Shown here: positions 7,760-15,723 of the stretch, one piece after another
Numbering within the stretch: position 1 is the first letter of the stretch
Layout of the letters: the number at the start of each line of letters is the position of its first letter
Assembly: GCA_003523945.1 (NCBI GenBank)
Contig: DOFS01000262.1
Coordinates: 4,316 to 22,599, forward strand
Direction of reading: 5' to 3'
DNA: 18,284 nucleotides
Source of the DNA: Nitrospiraceae bacterium
GTDB lineage: Bacteria > Nitrospirota > Nitrospiria > Nitrospirales > UBA8639
Translations under genes and position numbers: made by a program
Notes under the pieces: model-generated
Told to the model about the DNA's origin: nothing
The model's database searches: none
The model's input: only the letters and a program-made list of their open reading frames with translations

Positions 7760-9328
7760 GTGAAACCCTCCCATCCTGTTTTCGACCACGGGGATGAACT
7801 GAAAGAGAGTCCCCTCTTCCAACAACCAAGTAATGGCCAGACAAGACCACCCACGTTATTTATCATATTTGGTGCCCAGGGAGATCTTACGAAGAGAAAA
7901 TTAATTCCCGCGTTATACAATCTGGCCTCAAGCCATCATCTTCCCCAAGAATTTGCCATACTGGGGATAGATGGAATCCCGATGCATACCGATGACTTTC
8001 GCGAAAAGATCCGTCAGGACATTCAGGAATTGTGTCCCCATTCCAACGACGCCACCATCAAAGAGTGGCTCCTTGATCGCCTGTATTATCTTTCAGGGGA
8101 TTTTCGGGATCCTCAGACTTACGAACGTCTTCATGCCCTGCTGACACAATTAAACACCACACACGGGACCCAGGGTAATTATCTCTATTACATGGCCACC
8201 GCTCCGACCTTTTTCTCGGAAATCGTCCAACAACTTGGCGCTAAAGGATTGGTGGAGTATCGGAAAGAATTTTCTCGCCGAATTGTCATTGAAAAACCAT
8301 TCGGCCATGATTTGCCCTCGGCCCGGTCGCTAAATCAAGCCCTGCGGCAGGTGTTGGATGAAAGTCAGATCTACCGGATCGATCATTATCTCGGCAAAGA
8401 AACAGTTCAAAATATTTTGATCTTTCGTTTTGCGAACGGCATTTTTGAACCCATCTGGAACCGTCAATATATTGATCATGTCCAAATCACGGTAGCCGAA
8501 ACATTGGGGGTAGAGCATCGCGGGGCTTATTATGAAAAAGCCGGTGCGCTCCGCGACATGGTGTCAAATCATCTTTTACAAATTTTGGCATTTGTGGCGA
8601 TGGAACCACCCAATACGTTTGATCCCGAGGCGGTCCGGAACGAGAAAGCCAAGGTCCTCCGGGCTATCCAGCCGATGAATCCTGTAGAGGTCTTACAATC
8701 CACAGTAGCCGGGCAATATGAAGCCGGATCAATCAACGGGCACAGTGTCCTTCCCTACCGAACGGAAAAAGATGTCGATCCAGCCTCCCTCACTGAAACG
8801 TTTGCGGCAATGACCTTGGGCATTGAAAGTTGGCGCTGGGAAGGCGTGCCCTTTTACCTACGAACCGGAAAACGGCTCCACACACGGGTCACAGAGGTAG
8901 TCATTCAATTTAAATCTGCTCCGCTGATGTTATTTCGTAAGACTCCCGTGGACCGCCTCACGCCGAATGTGCTGGTCATTCGTATCCAACCGGACGAAGG
9001 CATCTCCTTGAGTTTTGGGGCCAAAATTCCCGGACCCAAGGTCCAGGTAGGAACGGTGGATATGGATTTTCAATATGCGGAATATTTCGGTGATGCCCCG
9101 AGCACGGGCTATGAAACACTTCTACACGACGTGATGGCTGGAGACGCGACACTCTTCCAGCGAAGCGATAGCGTCGAAGTCGGCTGGAGTGTCGTCGATC
9201 CCATTGTGAAAGTGTGGGAGAGTCTTGGCTCACATGCCATTCGTCCCTATAGCTCGGGTAGCTGGGGACCGCCGGAAGCCGATGCCTTGTTGGCCAAGGA
9301 CGGCCGTATGTGGAGAAATCACGGATAA
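7760..9328 (+). CDS. zwf: Glucose-6-phosphate 1-dehydrogenase
   Basis: Oxidises glucose 6-phosphate to 6-phosphogluconolactone with NAD(P)+, the entry step of the oxidative pentose phosphate pathway. GTG 7760 is the only conventional start between an in-frame TGA at 7715 and the conserved core. The protein is 522 residues, slightly long owing to about 30 extra N-terminal residues. Seen: the dinucleotide-binding loop [11 protein letters not shown] (38-48, with Gln where Ser/Thr is common), EKPFG (178-182), the active-site signature RIDHYLGKE (206-214) and the C-terminal dimerisation/catalytic domain with RTGKRL. No gnd, pgl or opcA homologue is adjacent in the window. The leader with terminator and chained mini-ORFs hints at post-initiation control. 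Confidence 0.96.
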   Translation: MKPSHPVFDHGDELKESPLFQQPSNGQTRPPTLFIIFGAQGDLTKRKLIPALYNLASSHHLPQEFAILGIDGIPMHTDDFREKIRQDIQELCPHSNDATIKEWLLDRLYYLSGDFRDPQTYERLHALLTQLNTTHGTQGNYLYYMATAPTFFSEIVQQLGAKGLVEYRKEFSRRIVIEKPFGHDLPSARSLNQALRQVLDESQIYRIDHYLGKETVQNILIFRFANGIFEPIWNRQYIDHVQITVAETLGVEHRGAYYEKAGALRDMVSNHLLQILAFVAMEPPNTFDPEAVRNEKAKVLRAIQPMNPVEVLQSTVAGQYEAGSINGHSVLPYRTEKDVDPASLTETFAAMTLGIESWRWEGVPFYLRTGKRLHTRVTEVVIQFKSAPLMLFRKTPVDRLTPNVLVIRIQPDEGISLSFGAKIPGPKVQVGTVDMDFQYAEYFGDAPSTGYETLLHDVMAGDATLFQRSDSVEVGWSVVDPIVKVWESLGSHAIRPYSSGSWGPPEADALLAKDGRMWRNHG

Positions 9329-9461
9329 TCAGATCCTTCATGAACAGCACAGATGAACCGGATCTTTCAAAGGATCAAAGATTTTCAGCACCCCCCGTCG
9401 GGGACAAAGACAGAACCGGCAGGAAATTCAGGAACGCTGGCTTGATGTGTTTCATGATTTT

Positions 9462-10589
9462 TTAGATGTCAATTGCAGGACCATGCAACTGGGCCCTGGT
9501 GTCCAGTTCATGAGCTTTTCGCCCTCCCCTCGCCATCCGGCATTCGCCTAAACTTCCGTAAACCATCAGACCGGCCATTTGGATACAGCGTTCAACCAGG
9601 GCGATCGCTCCTTTCCGGAGTGATTGGGACTTCTGCACGAATCGCATATTATTTTCCATGTCCTCTGCACTCCATCCCCGGGAATGGGCGATATAGGGGA
9701 ACTGCGGGAATTGCACCCCGATTTCGGCGAAAAATCCGAGTAATTGTCCCGCAACAGCCTGAATATTATCCTGCCCACCGGTAATGATAAACCCGCCCAC
9801 TTTATTTTGAAGCAGATGGGAATCTGAAATCGTTTCCTGATTCTGAATACAGTTCATCCGCTCAACCATTTTGTAATAAAGACTGCTCGCCGCCCCCCAC
9901 CGAATAGGAGTCGCCAACACCAGCACATCAGCCCAATGCACCAATCCTTCGTAGACCTGATCCATCTCATCCTTGGGATCCATCTGGGTTATCGAACAGG
10001 GCCATGTGCAGGCCCGTGACGATTTTGAATAAAATCCCTCGCAAGGGCGAAATGACAGATCCCGAAGACGCAACAAGCGGGTCTCACAACCTAGATGGTC
10101 CGAAGCGTGCTTTAGCGCAACTCCCAATAAATCCTCAGAGGTACTATAGCGGGGATGGTCTGGGGTCATAACGGTCGTGGAAAGTCCGAGAACCCGAATG
10201 GGACCTTCCTCCCTGTGTGGGATGCGGGCAAGGGGGTGGGGGTTATGGGCTTTTCGGGACCGTTTCGAAATTGCCACGGATCGAATGAAGACCCGCCCGT
10301 TCACTACTTTCACATCATAAGCTGGCACCGCGTCATCTTCGTATCCCGGTTCCCCTTTGCCCGTTCGATGATGAAACTTCCAATAATGCCAGGGGCAGAC
10401 CACGTACTCCCCGTCCAGGGTTCCTTCACCCAACGGCCCACCGACATGGTTGCATGCGCCATTGATCGCTCCGAACTGCTCATTGTGGTAGGTCAAGGCA
10501 ACGGGTGTGCGACCTATAACCACTTGCTGCACCGGCTTGTGTTTTAACTCGTGTGCATCACCGACATCGACCCAGGTTTCATCAGGCAT
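9462..10589 (-). CDS. Rieske [2Fe-2S]-flavodoxin-like (NADPH-dependent FMN reductase) fusion protein
   Basis: Two redox domains in one 375-residue chain. Residues 1-115 are a Rieske-type ferredoxin domain with CNH (Cys46, His48) and CPWH (Cys65, His68), so both cluster-binding pairs are intact. After a basic linker (about 116-135), residues from about 125 form a flavodoxin-like fold of the NADPH-dependent FMN reductase family, with IRVLGLSTT as the first strand and phosphate-binding loop, LVLATPIRWGA, and KVGGFIITGG. The start is ATG at 10587-10589, preceded by GAGGAG, in preference to the TTG at 10622. There is no signal peptide, so it is probably cytosolic. Electron transfer between FMN and the Rieske centre is inferred. 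Substrate and partner are unknown; same-strand neighbours include a cupredoxin and a possible haem membrane protein. Confidence 0.87.
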   Translation of the reverse strand: MPDETWVDVGDAHELKHKPVQQVVIGRTPVALTYHNEQFGAINGACNHVGGPLGEGTLDGEYVVCPWHYWKFHHRTGKGEPGYEDDAVPAYDVKVVNGRVFIRSVAISKRSRKAHNPHPLARIPHREEGPIRVLGLSTTVMTPDHPRYSTSEDLLGVALKHASDHLGCETRLLRLRDLSFRPCEGFYSKSSRACTWPCSITQMDPKDEMDQVYEGLVHWADVLVLATPIRWGAASSLYYKMVERMNCIQNQETISDSHLLQNKVGGFIITGGQDNIQAVAGQLLGFFAEIGVQFPQFPYIAHSRGWSAEDMENNMRFVQKSQSLRKGAIALVERCIQMAGLMVYGSLGECRMARGGRKAHELDTRAQLHGPAIDI

Positions 10590-10804
10590 GAGCGCTCCTC
10601 GGTTAAAATGAACGTCACTCAATCTTTAGAAGGAGAGGATTGGCATTCATCGGGTTGCCAGAAATTTTGGAGAAAACTGCTCAAGAACCGCCAGGATAAC
10701 TGGAAGTGGTATGTCTCTCCAAAAATTTCATCCCTCAAGCCGGGCAACATTGTTAAAGTGTTTCCCCCAAACGCCGGACTGTCTCCACCGAAAAAAAGGT
10801 AACC

Positions 10805-11179
10805 CTACGGCGGAGGAAAATCTCTGCCTTTCGGATCCTCTACGATTAGGGTTCCACCCATAATCGGATGGATTTGGCAGTGGTATGAATACCGGCCAGG
10901 TGGTAGCCCTGGAAAGGTGTAGGTCTTTCCAGGAGCGACCTTCCCGGAATCGAACAGACAGGGTTTATCTGTTCCACAATCATCATGTTGGACAGTATGA
11001 GGAGAGGCCGTCGCATTTATCCACTGAATGGGAACACCCGCCCAGACCACAGCTTCATTCGGATAATAATAAGGAGGAAAATGTTCCATCCGTATTGGTT
11101 TATTCATTAATTCAGCTCCAACCGGGACGATGCCTACCAACACCAAACTCAATAAGATGACAATCTGATTTTTTTTCAG
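10805..11179 (-). CDS. Exported cupredoxin (type 1 copper protein), probable CTG start
   Basis: Plastocyanin/amicyanin-like blue copper protein. The usual start choice, GTG at 11269, adds an implausible Cys-rich 30-residue leader. A perfect AGGAG (11188-11192) sits eight bases before an in-frame CTG at 11177-11179, which gives MKKNQIVILLSLVLVGIVPVGA, a textbook signal peptide with likely cleavage after A22. I therefore start it at CTG (124 residues). Copper ligands seen: His61 (ASPHTVQ), Cys101, His104 and Met107 (HCQIHPIM), a complete type 1 site. Cys68 and Cys74 may form a disulfide. Role: a small periplasmic electron carrier; the partner is unknown. Confidence 0.85.
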   Translation of the reverse strand: MKKNQIVILLSLVLVGIVPVGAELMNKPIRMEHFPPYYYPNEAVVWAGVPIQWINATASPHTVQHDDCGTDKPCLFDSGKVAPGKTYTFPGLPPGRYSYHCQIHPIMGGTLIVEDPKGRDFPPP

Positions 11180-11382
11180 AACTCTATCTCCTTTGTTCGG
11201 GACATCCAGAAACTTGGGAATTAATCCACATAGGGTACAAGACGGGTTGGTATACCCCAAAATTATCACATCGGCTTCCCTAGCCCATCATCAGTGCAGA
11301 TTAGCTCCTGGGCCTTCGTCTCCTGAAGTTCGGTGAGCACCACTATAGAAAAAGGCCCTCGATGTTTGGAATATTCGGCCCC

Positions 11383-11512
11383 TTACCTTTTCAAGTGATT
11401 CGCAAGACGACGTTCCAGGTCTGCGGTAATCTCGGCGTACAAAGCGTTGTTGAAGCATTCCAACAGCTACCACGTCCATGCCCTCAAAAGGCCATTTCCT
11501 GATTCCTGCAGC
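11383..11512 (-). pseudogene. Possible decayed 3' end of an unidentified gene
   Basis: Within the 421-base gap between the cupredoxin and the membrane protein gene, the - strand encodes LLECFNNALYAEITADLERR followed by LANHLKR and TAA at 11383-11385. It has protein-like, helix-forming composition. Just upstream, in another frame, lies AAGIRKWPFEGMDVV. Joining the two by one frameshift near 11468 gives a plausible protein C-terminus. There is no start codon and I do not recognise the family. The rest of the gap holds only overlapping spurious frames. Confidence 0.3.
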
Positions 11513-11585
11513 CTAGTCTGACAGCGTATTCCATTGACCATAGCCGATCGAGGCCTCAGGGATCTCTCCTGAAAAATTCCATTCT

Positions 11586-11599
11586 CGTTCCGCAGAACG
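11586..11599 (-). terminator. Weak hairpin just after the membrane protein stop
   Basis: On the - strand CGTTC-TGCG-GAACG forms a perfect five-pair stem two bases after the stop codon of the membrane protein gene. A run of five T residues follows, but about nine bases further on, so terminator function is uncertain. Confidence 0.3.
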
Positions 11600-11600
11600 A

Positions 11601-12152
11601 CTAATCGTCGAGCAGCAGATGCCCAAACACCGAAAAAATGCCGATCATGATTCCGGTCAAAAATTGCGCATGCACCAGATAGGAGACCTTTTTCAAATCC
11701 TGTGGAGAAAATCGCCATGTGAGGAAAAACCCAAACACACCTTGCCACAACACCAGCACCAGGACGGCTGGAAAAAATAAGATTTCTGGGTGCAGGCCGA
11801 CCATGGCGATGTGCAACAAGATGACAGCGATTGCTACAACCCCCACGAAAACATGAGTTCTATTTAAACAATCAAGAAGGGTTTTGAATGGTGGGATCGC
11901 CGACACGTCATACTGGTCTGGGACGAGTCGCTGAGCAAGGCCACCCTGACCAAACACCAATTTCACCAACGTTCGTCCATAAATAATTACCAGTGCCCAA
12001 ATACCGAGGGTCCCGAAGACTTCGCCAATTTCGCGCAGAAAGGTTTCGTGCTCGGTATCCCCGGGTCGATTCGGATAGATGGCGAGAAAGTATCCAAGGG
12101 ATGCGAGAAAAACCCCGGCAGAAAATAGAAGAAGATTTTTAAGCTTTTTCAA
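11601..12152 (-). CDS. Membrane protein with five predicted helices and paired histidines (possible b-type haem protein)
   Basis: Not assignable to a named family. It is 183 residues with hydrophobic segments at about 5-25, 45-67, 98-119, 124-146 and 160-180. His100 and His114 flank one helix and His161 and His178 another. Such paired histidines on two helices resemble the bis-His haem b ligation of cytochrome b561, ferric-reductase and similar membrane cytochromes, so a haem-binding, electron-transferring role is plausible but inferred. The start is TTG at 12150-12152; no in-frame ATG precedes the first helix, and the ribosome binding site is weak. It lies on the same strand as the cupredoxin and Rieske-flavodoxin genes, separated by gaps too long for a tight operon. 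Confidence 0.75.
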   Translation of the reverse strand: MKKLKNLLLFSAGVFLASLGYFLAIYPNRPGDTEHETFLREIGEVFGTLGIWALVIIYGRTLVKLVFGQGGLAQRLVPDQYDVSAIPPFKTLLDCLNRTHVFVGVVAIAVILLHIAMVGLHPEILFFPAVLVLVLWQGVFGFFLTWRFSPQDLKKVSYLVHAQFLTGIMIGIFSVFGHLLLDD

Positions 12153-12336
12153 AATGAGACTCGATTGGATATTCGTGGTGCTCTAGATGGGGCATTGTTA
12201 ATGTTATGGGATTGAAACGCAATGGGGAATGGCACGGCAGGAAAAACTCGTATTGGAAAAACGGGTTGGGATTCTGGGTCAGGCATAAGTTTGGACTGAG
12301 GGTTTTACTGAGACTTGAGTGATCTACCTTGGCGCA

Positions 12337-12365
12337 GATCCTTCACCCCCGGCTCAGGATGACAA
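12337..12365. repeat. REP-like dispersed repeat unit
   Basis: The segment GATCCTTCACCCCCGGCTCAGG and its continuation ATGACAA matches, on the - strand, the motif TTGTCATCCTGAGC...GAAGGATCT known from many bacterial genomes, where it yields spurious peptides of the form CHPE..xxGxRD. Here the - strand reads CHPEPGVKDL. The ATCCT and AGGAT arms can pair as a small stem-loop. It sits in the 324-base gap between the membrane protein and the coiled-coil protein genes; nothing else is evident there. Only one copy is in this window, so its repetitive nature is from general knowledge. Confidence 0.5.
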
Positions 12366-12476
12366 ACAAGGATATTCTTGCAACGTCTGCGGAAATGGCC
12401 GAGTGAAGATGGACCTTGGGATTTCCTGAGAGGCATCGCACTTGGGTGTGTCGGCTCGGGAAAGCAAGTCAAGGTT

Positions 12477-12818
12477 CTAAAGTACGAAGGCTTGCAAGAT
12501 GACCGCACAAATGGAGATGGCGGATAGGGCGATTGCCGCCAGACTGAGTTGCAAGGAGCGCTGCTGATTAGATGTGGCCAATGAGGCTGCCTGTTCGATC
12601 GCCGCAACCGTACGTTGCAACTGTTCGGCGAGTTCTTTGACATGCGTGGCGTTTTGAGAGGCGGCTGCTTGTAATTCGCTGATCTGTTGCTGCAATAGAT
12701 GCGTCTGATCCGTAGTAGGGGCAGCGCCTTTTTTAGTAAACGCTGGTGCGGTGGCCGAAATGATTGTCCCGATATGTGGAAGTACCGCTTTAAGTGCCGG
12801 AATGAGCCATGTAGCCAT
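12477..12818 (-). CDS. Small coiled-coil protein with C-terminal membrane anchor, function unknown
   Basis: Not recognised as a named family. The 113-residue product has an N-terminal amphipathic segment (MATWLIPALKAVLPHIGTII). A Gln/Ala-rich heptad region at about 38-80 is likely to form a coiled coil, and a hydrophobic stretch at about 89-112 ends at the C-terminus. This is the layout of a tail-anchored membrane protein with a cytosolic oligomerisation domain. The ATG at 12816-12818 has GAGGG about eight bases upstream. A longer overlapping - frame at 12305-12832 is Pro/Arg/Ser-rich and looks like a shadow. The gene is isolated by gaps of more than 200 bases on both sides. No regulatory signal is obvious. 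Confidence 0.65.
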   Translation of the reverse strand: MATWLIPALKAVLPHIGTIISATAPAFTKKGAAPTTDQTHLLQQQISELQAAASQNATHVKELAEQLQRTVAAIEQAASLATSNQQRSLQLSLAAIALSAISICAVILQAFVL

Positions 12819-13046
12819 AGGAATGCCCTCACAACAACAAACGTAATTAGGTCTGATGACGTACCAAGAGCAATATGCTGAAAATGTAGCCGTTTGTCAA
12901 AGAAATAGCGATGAAGCTCATGAAACGTTTTTCTATACAGAATTGGGTGGGACGCGTGGAGTTACGGTGCGGCCCTCGTCCACTGCAGGATATGCAAAGC
13001 TCCCAAGCCGAATTCAGTCGATAACACTTCCAGGTTGGTTTCCTCG

Positions 13047-15023
13047 TCATTCAAACAGGGAGCGCTCGGCCCGCTGGAGATCATCAGGCGAGCCGAATAA
13101 CACAACGACATCCCATGCCTCCAGCCTGGTCTCACCTGACGGCATGAGCTGCCGTTGTCCTTCCCGCACCAACGCCGCGATCGCAACACCATTGAGATTC
13201 AGTTCATTCAATGTGTGTCCCACAAAAGAACTGTCCGGCGGTAGAACAACCGGGCGAAGGCGGTCGACGTTGTGTTCCTGCCTCGTGTAGGCCAGCAGGC
13301 TATCGCCCAGAAAAAACTCACGTAATAAATGATACCGCCCGTTCCGTTGTTCCCGCAGACGGCGTGCCACACGGGAGATGGGCACATTCAACAACACCAG
13401 GGCATGTGCGGCGATCATGAGACCGGCTTCCAGTGTCTCCGGCACTACTTCCGTCGCACCAGCCGCACGCAATTCATCGACGTGGGTTTCATCGCGGGTG
13501 CGAACCATGATCGGAAGATCGGATCGTAGGGTGCGAAGATGATGCAGGGTTTTATGCGCGGAGGCTACATCTGCGTGGCCGATCACGACCAGCCGGGCCG
13601 TGCCCACACCAACCCCTTCAAGAACCGTGCGTTCCGACGCATCGCCGTAAAAAACTCCTTCGCCGGCGATATTCGCGTCCTTTACTCTGGACGGATCCAG
13701 ATCCAAGGCCACATAGGGAATTTTTTCTTCCTCCAGAAGGTGGGCCACACTCTGACCGATGCGCCCGTACCCGCAAATGATGACATGATCGCGAAGAGGG
13801 CCGAGGGTCTCTAACCTGACTTGGGGCACGGCATCCTTTCCCTCCCGAGCCGGACGAGGTGCGCACCAGCGGGCCAGCACATGATTATAGCGAATAAGAA
13901 ACGGCGCAACGATCATGGAAAACAGCACAGAGGTCAGTACTATCTGACCGATCTTTTGTTCCATGATGCCCACGTCCAGCGCGATGGAGAGAAGGGCGAA
14001 ACCGAACTCTCCTCCCACTGCCAGCAACCAGCCGGTTCGCCAGGCAGTCAAGGCGTCCATACCCGAAAAACGTACCATCAGCGCCACCAGTGAGGCCTTG
14101 ATGAGTAACAGGACCATGGCTCCCACCAATGCCCAATGCCAAATGCCGGGGATTGACGATGGATCGACCAGCATGCCGATCCCGATGAAGAATAGACCAA
14201 GCAACACATCGCGGAAGGGACGGATTGTGGATTCCACCTGGTGTCGGAATTCGGTCTCACCCAGCATCATGCCTGCCAGAAAGGCACCGAACGCCATAGA
14301 CAGGCCAAGACTACTCGTGGTCCATGCCGAGACCAAGGACACAAATAGGACTGTCAGGGTGAACACCTCAGTCGAGCGTAACTCTGCAACCAGATAAAAT
14401 AAGGGACGCATTACCCATCGTCCGGCCAGAAAGACCAGTCCGAACGCCAGGGCCGCTTTCGCAAACGCCATCCCGAGCGAACCGGCCAGGACCATGACCT
14501 CCGTATTCGCCATAGCGAGCACAGGGATGACGACCACGAAAGGGACGGCTGTCACATCCTGGAAAACGGACATGGCGATCCCCAATCGCCCGTGCCGACT
14601 ATGCTCCTCTCCCTGTTCGATGAGTTGCTTGCTGATAATAGTCGTGGAGGACTGAGCGAAAACCGCTCCCACCACGAAGGCTGCTGCAATTGGGATGTCC
14701 ACGAGCCAAGCCAGGAAACCCACCACGATCGTGGTGAGCAGGACCTGCCCTGTGCCCAGACCCAGTAGCTGATGACGCAAGGCATGGATTTGCGGCATCG
14801 AAAAATTCAGGCCGATCGTAAACAATAAAAAGACAATCCCGAATTCTGCCAGGGCACGAACCGGTTGCGCCTCGATGACCGGCCCCGGGGTGTAAGAACC
14901 AAGCAATACGCCAACGAGCAGGTAGGCAAGTGGCGAAGGGATATGGAGTCTGTGGAATGCCACCACAACGACCACGGCTGTTCCGAGTAAAAAGAGAGAC
15001 TGGAGAAAAAACGGCTCAATCAT
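13047..15023 (-). CDS. Kef-type (CPA2) cation:proton antiporter with RCK domain
   Basis: Inner-membrane monovalent cation/proton antiporter of the KefB/KefC group. ATG 15023 is preferred over the TTG at 15119, because it places MIEPFFLQSLFLLG at the first helix and has GGAAAG seven bases upstream; the product is 658 residues. Residues from about 5 to 390 hold roughly twelve hydrophobic helices with the family motifs GAVFAQSSTTIISKQL and SVFQDVTAVPF. Then comes a cytosolic TrkA-N/RCK nucleotide-binding domain with GYGRIG and the acidic end of strand 2 (ALDLDP), GDAS, and a final TrkA-C domain. No ancillary KefF/KefG-like protein is adjacent. It may serve potassium efflux or pH homeostasis. The substrate cannot be decided from sequence. 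Confidence 0.9.
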   Translation of the reverse strand: MIEPFFLQSLFLLGTAVVVVVAFHRLHIPSPLAYLLVGVLLGSYTPGPVIEAQPVRALAEFGIVFLLFTIGLNFSMPQIHALRHQLLGLGTGQVLLTTIVVGFLAWLVDIPIAAAFVVGAVFAQSSTTIISKQLIEQGEEHSRHGRLGIAMSVFQDVTAVPFVVVIPVLAMANTEVMVLAGSLGMAFAKAALAFGLVFLAGRWVMRPLFYLVAELRSTEVFTLTVLFVSLVSAWTTSSLGLSMAFGAFLAGMMLGETEFRHQVESTIRPFRDVLLGLFFIGIGMLVDPSSIPGIWHWALVGAMVLLLIKASLVALMVRFSGMDALTAWRTGWLLAVGGEFGFALLSIALDVGIMEQKIGQIVLTSVLFSMIVAPFLIRYNHVLARWCAPRPAREGKDAVPQVRLETLGPLRDHVIICGYGRIGQSVAHLLEEEKIPYVALDLDPSRVKDANIAGEGVFYGDASERTVLEGVGVGTARLVVIGHADVASAHKTLHHLRTLRSDLPIMVRTRDETHVDELRAAGATEVVPETLEAGLMIAAHALVLLNVPISRVARRLREQRNGRYHLLREFFLGDSLLAYTRQEHNVDRLRPVVLPPDSSFVGHTLNELNLNGVAIAALVREGQRQLMPSGETRLEAWDVVVLFGSPDDLQRAERSLFE

Positions 15024-15242
15024 CAGGGTCTTTCCGGAAACAGCAATGCCATACTGGAATGGAGTGGTTGTTGCCTCCAGGGGAAGCTCTTCACGACACA
15101 CGGTGTCGGGCTCAAACAATCACAAAACAATCGTCCAGAATGGAGAAAAACGGTCATGCCTCCTACAATCAAACATGCACCCAAAGAGAAACCAGCCCAT
15201 TCATAGTTACAATTAAATATGATGTATTGGCAAGGGCCATGT

Positions 15243-15273
15243 ATGGAAAATATCCATTTTTCAGAAAAAATGG
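15243..15273. repeat. Overlapping alternative inverted repeats in the kef upstream region
   Basis: In the 340-base gap between kef and the TauE/SafE gene, CCATTTTT (15254-15261) pairs with AAAAATGG (15266-15273) over a four-base loop. The same TCCAT (15252-15256) can instead pair with ATGGA at 15243-15247. The two hairpins exclude each other. It is AT-rich and may be a - strand regulatory or terminator-like element; no other feature is evident in the gap. Confidence 0.35.
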
Positions 15274-15363
15274 AATTTACCGTCCACGGGAAATTTAATA
15301 GCGAAAACCAACGACGTGCGGAACCGATGTCCGCTGGTCATTGGATTATGTCCCGGCCTGGTC

Positions 15364-15723
15364 TTATTTCTTTACAAAGAGATAAATGGCCAAACCGATG
15401 AGAATGACGGCAAAGATTTTTTTGAAGAGTTCAGTTGGCACCCCCTCAAGAAGGCGTGCGCCGATTTGTGCCCCGATAATTCCCCCCAGGCCGAGCAACA
15501 GACCATACTTGTAATCAACTTGAGCCATCCTCCCGTGGGCAATCAAGGCCGAGACGGCAATAACCAGGATCCCGACGAATGAGGTCCCAACGGCTTTTTG
15601 TGCGGTGAATCCCAGGAATAAGAGCAGGGGAACCATCAAGAATCCGCCGCCGAGCCCGGTGAATGAGGCACCCATGCCCACAAGCACTCCGCTCGCGATA
15701 ATGGCTAACAAGGTCACATCCAT
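15364..15723 (-). CDS. Half-length TauE/SafE (TSUP) family permease
   Basis: Membrane protein of the sulfite exporter TauE/SafE superfamily, which moves sulfite, sulfonates or other organic anions. ATG 15723 is chosen over the frame start at 15774 because AAGGAA sits seven bases upstream and the protein then begins directly at the first helix. It has 119 residues, half the usual 250 or so. Seen: the conserved GLGGGFLMVPLL (23-34) after helix 1, AVGTSF, then GIIGAQIGARLL and a last helix ending in LFVKK. Full-length members contain two such repeats in inverted arrangement, so this unit would need to dimerise. The ends look natural, so it is a genuine short form and not a truncation. The substrate is unknown. 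Confidence 0.87.
   Translation of the reverse strand: MDVTLLAIIASGVLVGMGASFTGLGGGFLMVPLLLFLGFTAQKAVGTSFVGILVIAVSALIAHGRMAQVDYKYGLLLGLGGIIGAQIGARLLEGVPTELFKKIFAVILIGLAIYLFVKK

Noticed and set aside
9340..9461. Possible terminator hairpin between zwf and the Rieske-flavodoxin gene (CCCC-GTC-GGGG near 9393)
   Set aside because: The stem has only four pairs and no T run follows on either strand.
12305..12832. 175-codon - strand frame overlapping the coiled-coil gene
   Set aside because: It is rich in Pro, Arg and Ser, contains the REP-like CHPE peptide, and overlaps a frame with clear coiled-coil and membrane segments.
12856..13290. 144-codon + strand frame beginning MTYQEQYAEN
   Set aside because: The first part looks protein-like, but most of it is antisense to the RCK domain of the Kef protein and turns low-complexity. 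There is no good ribosome binding site and no family resemblance.
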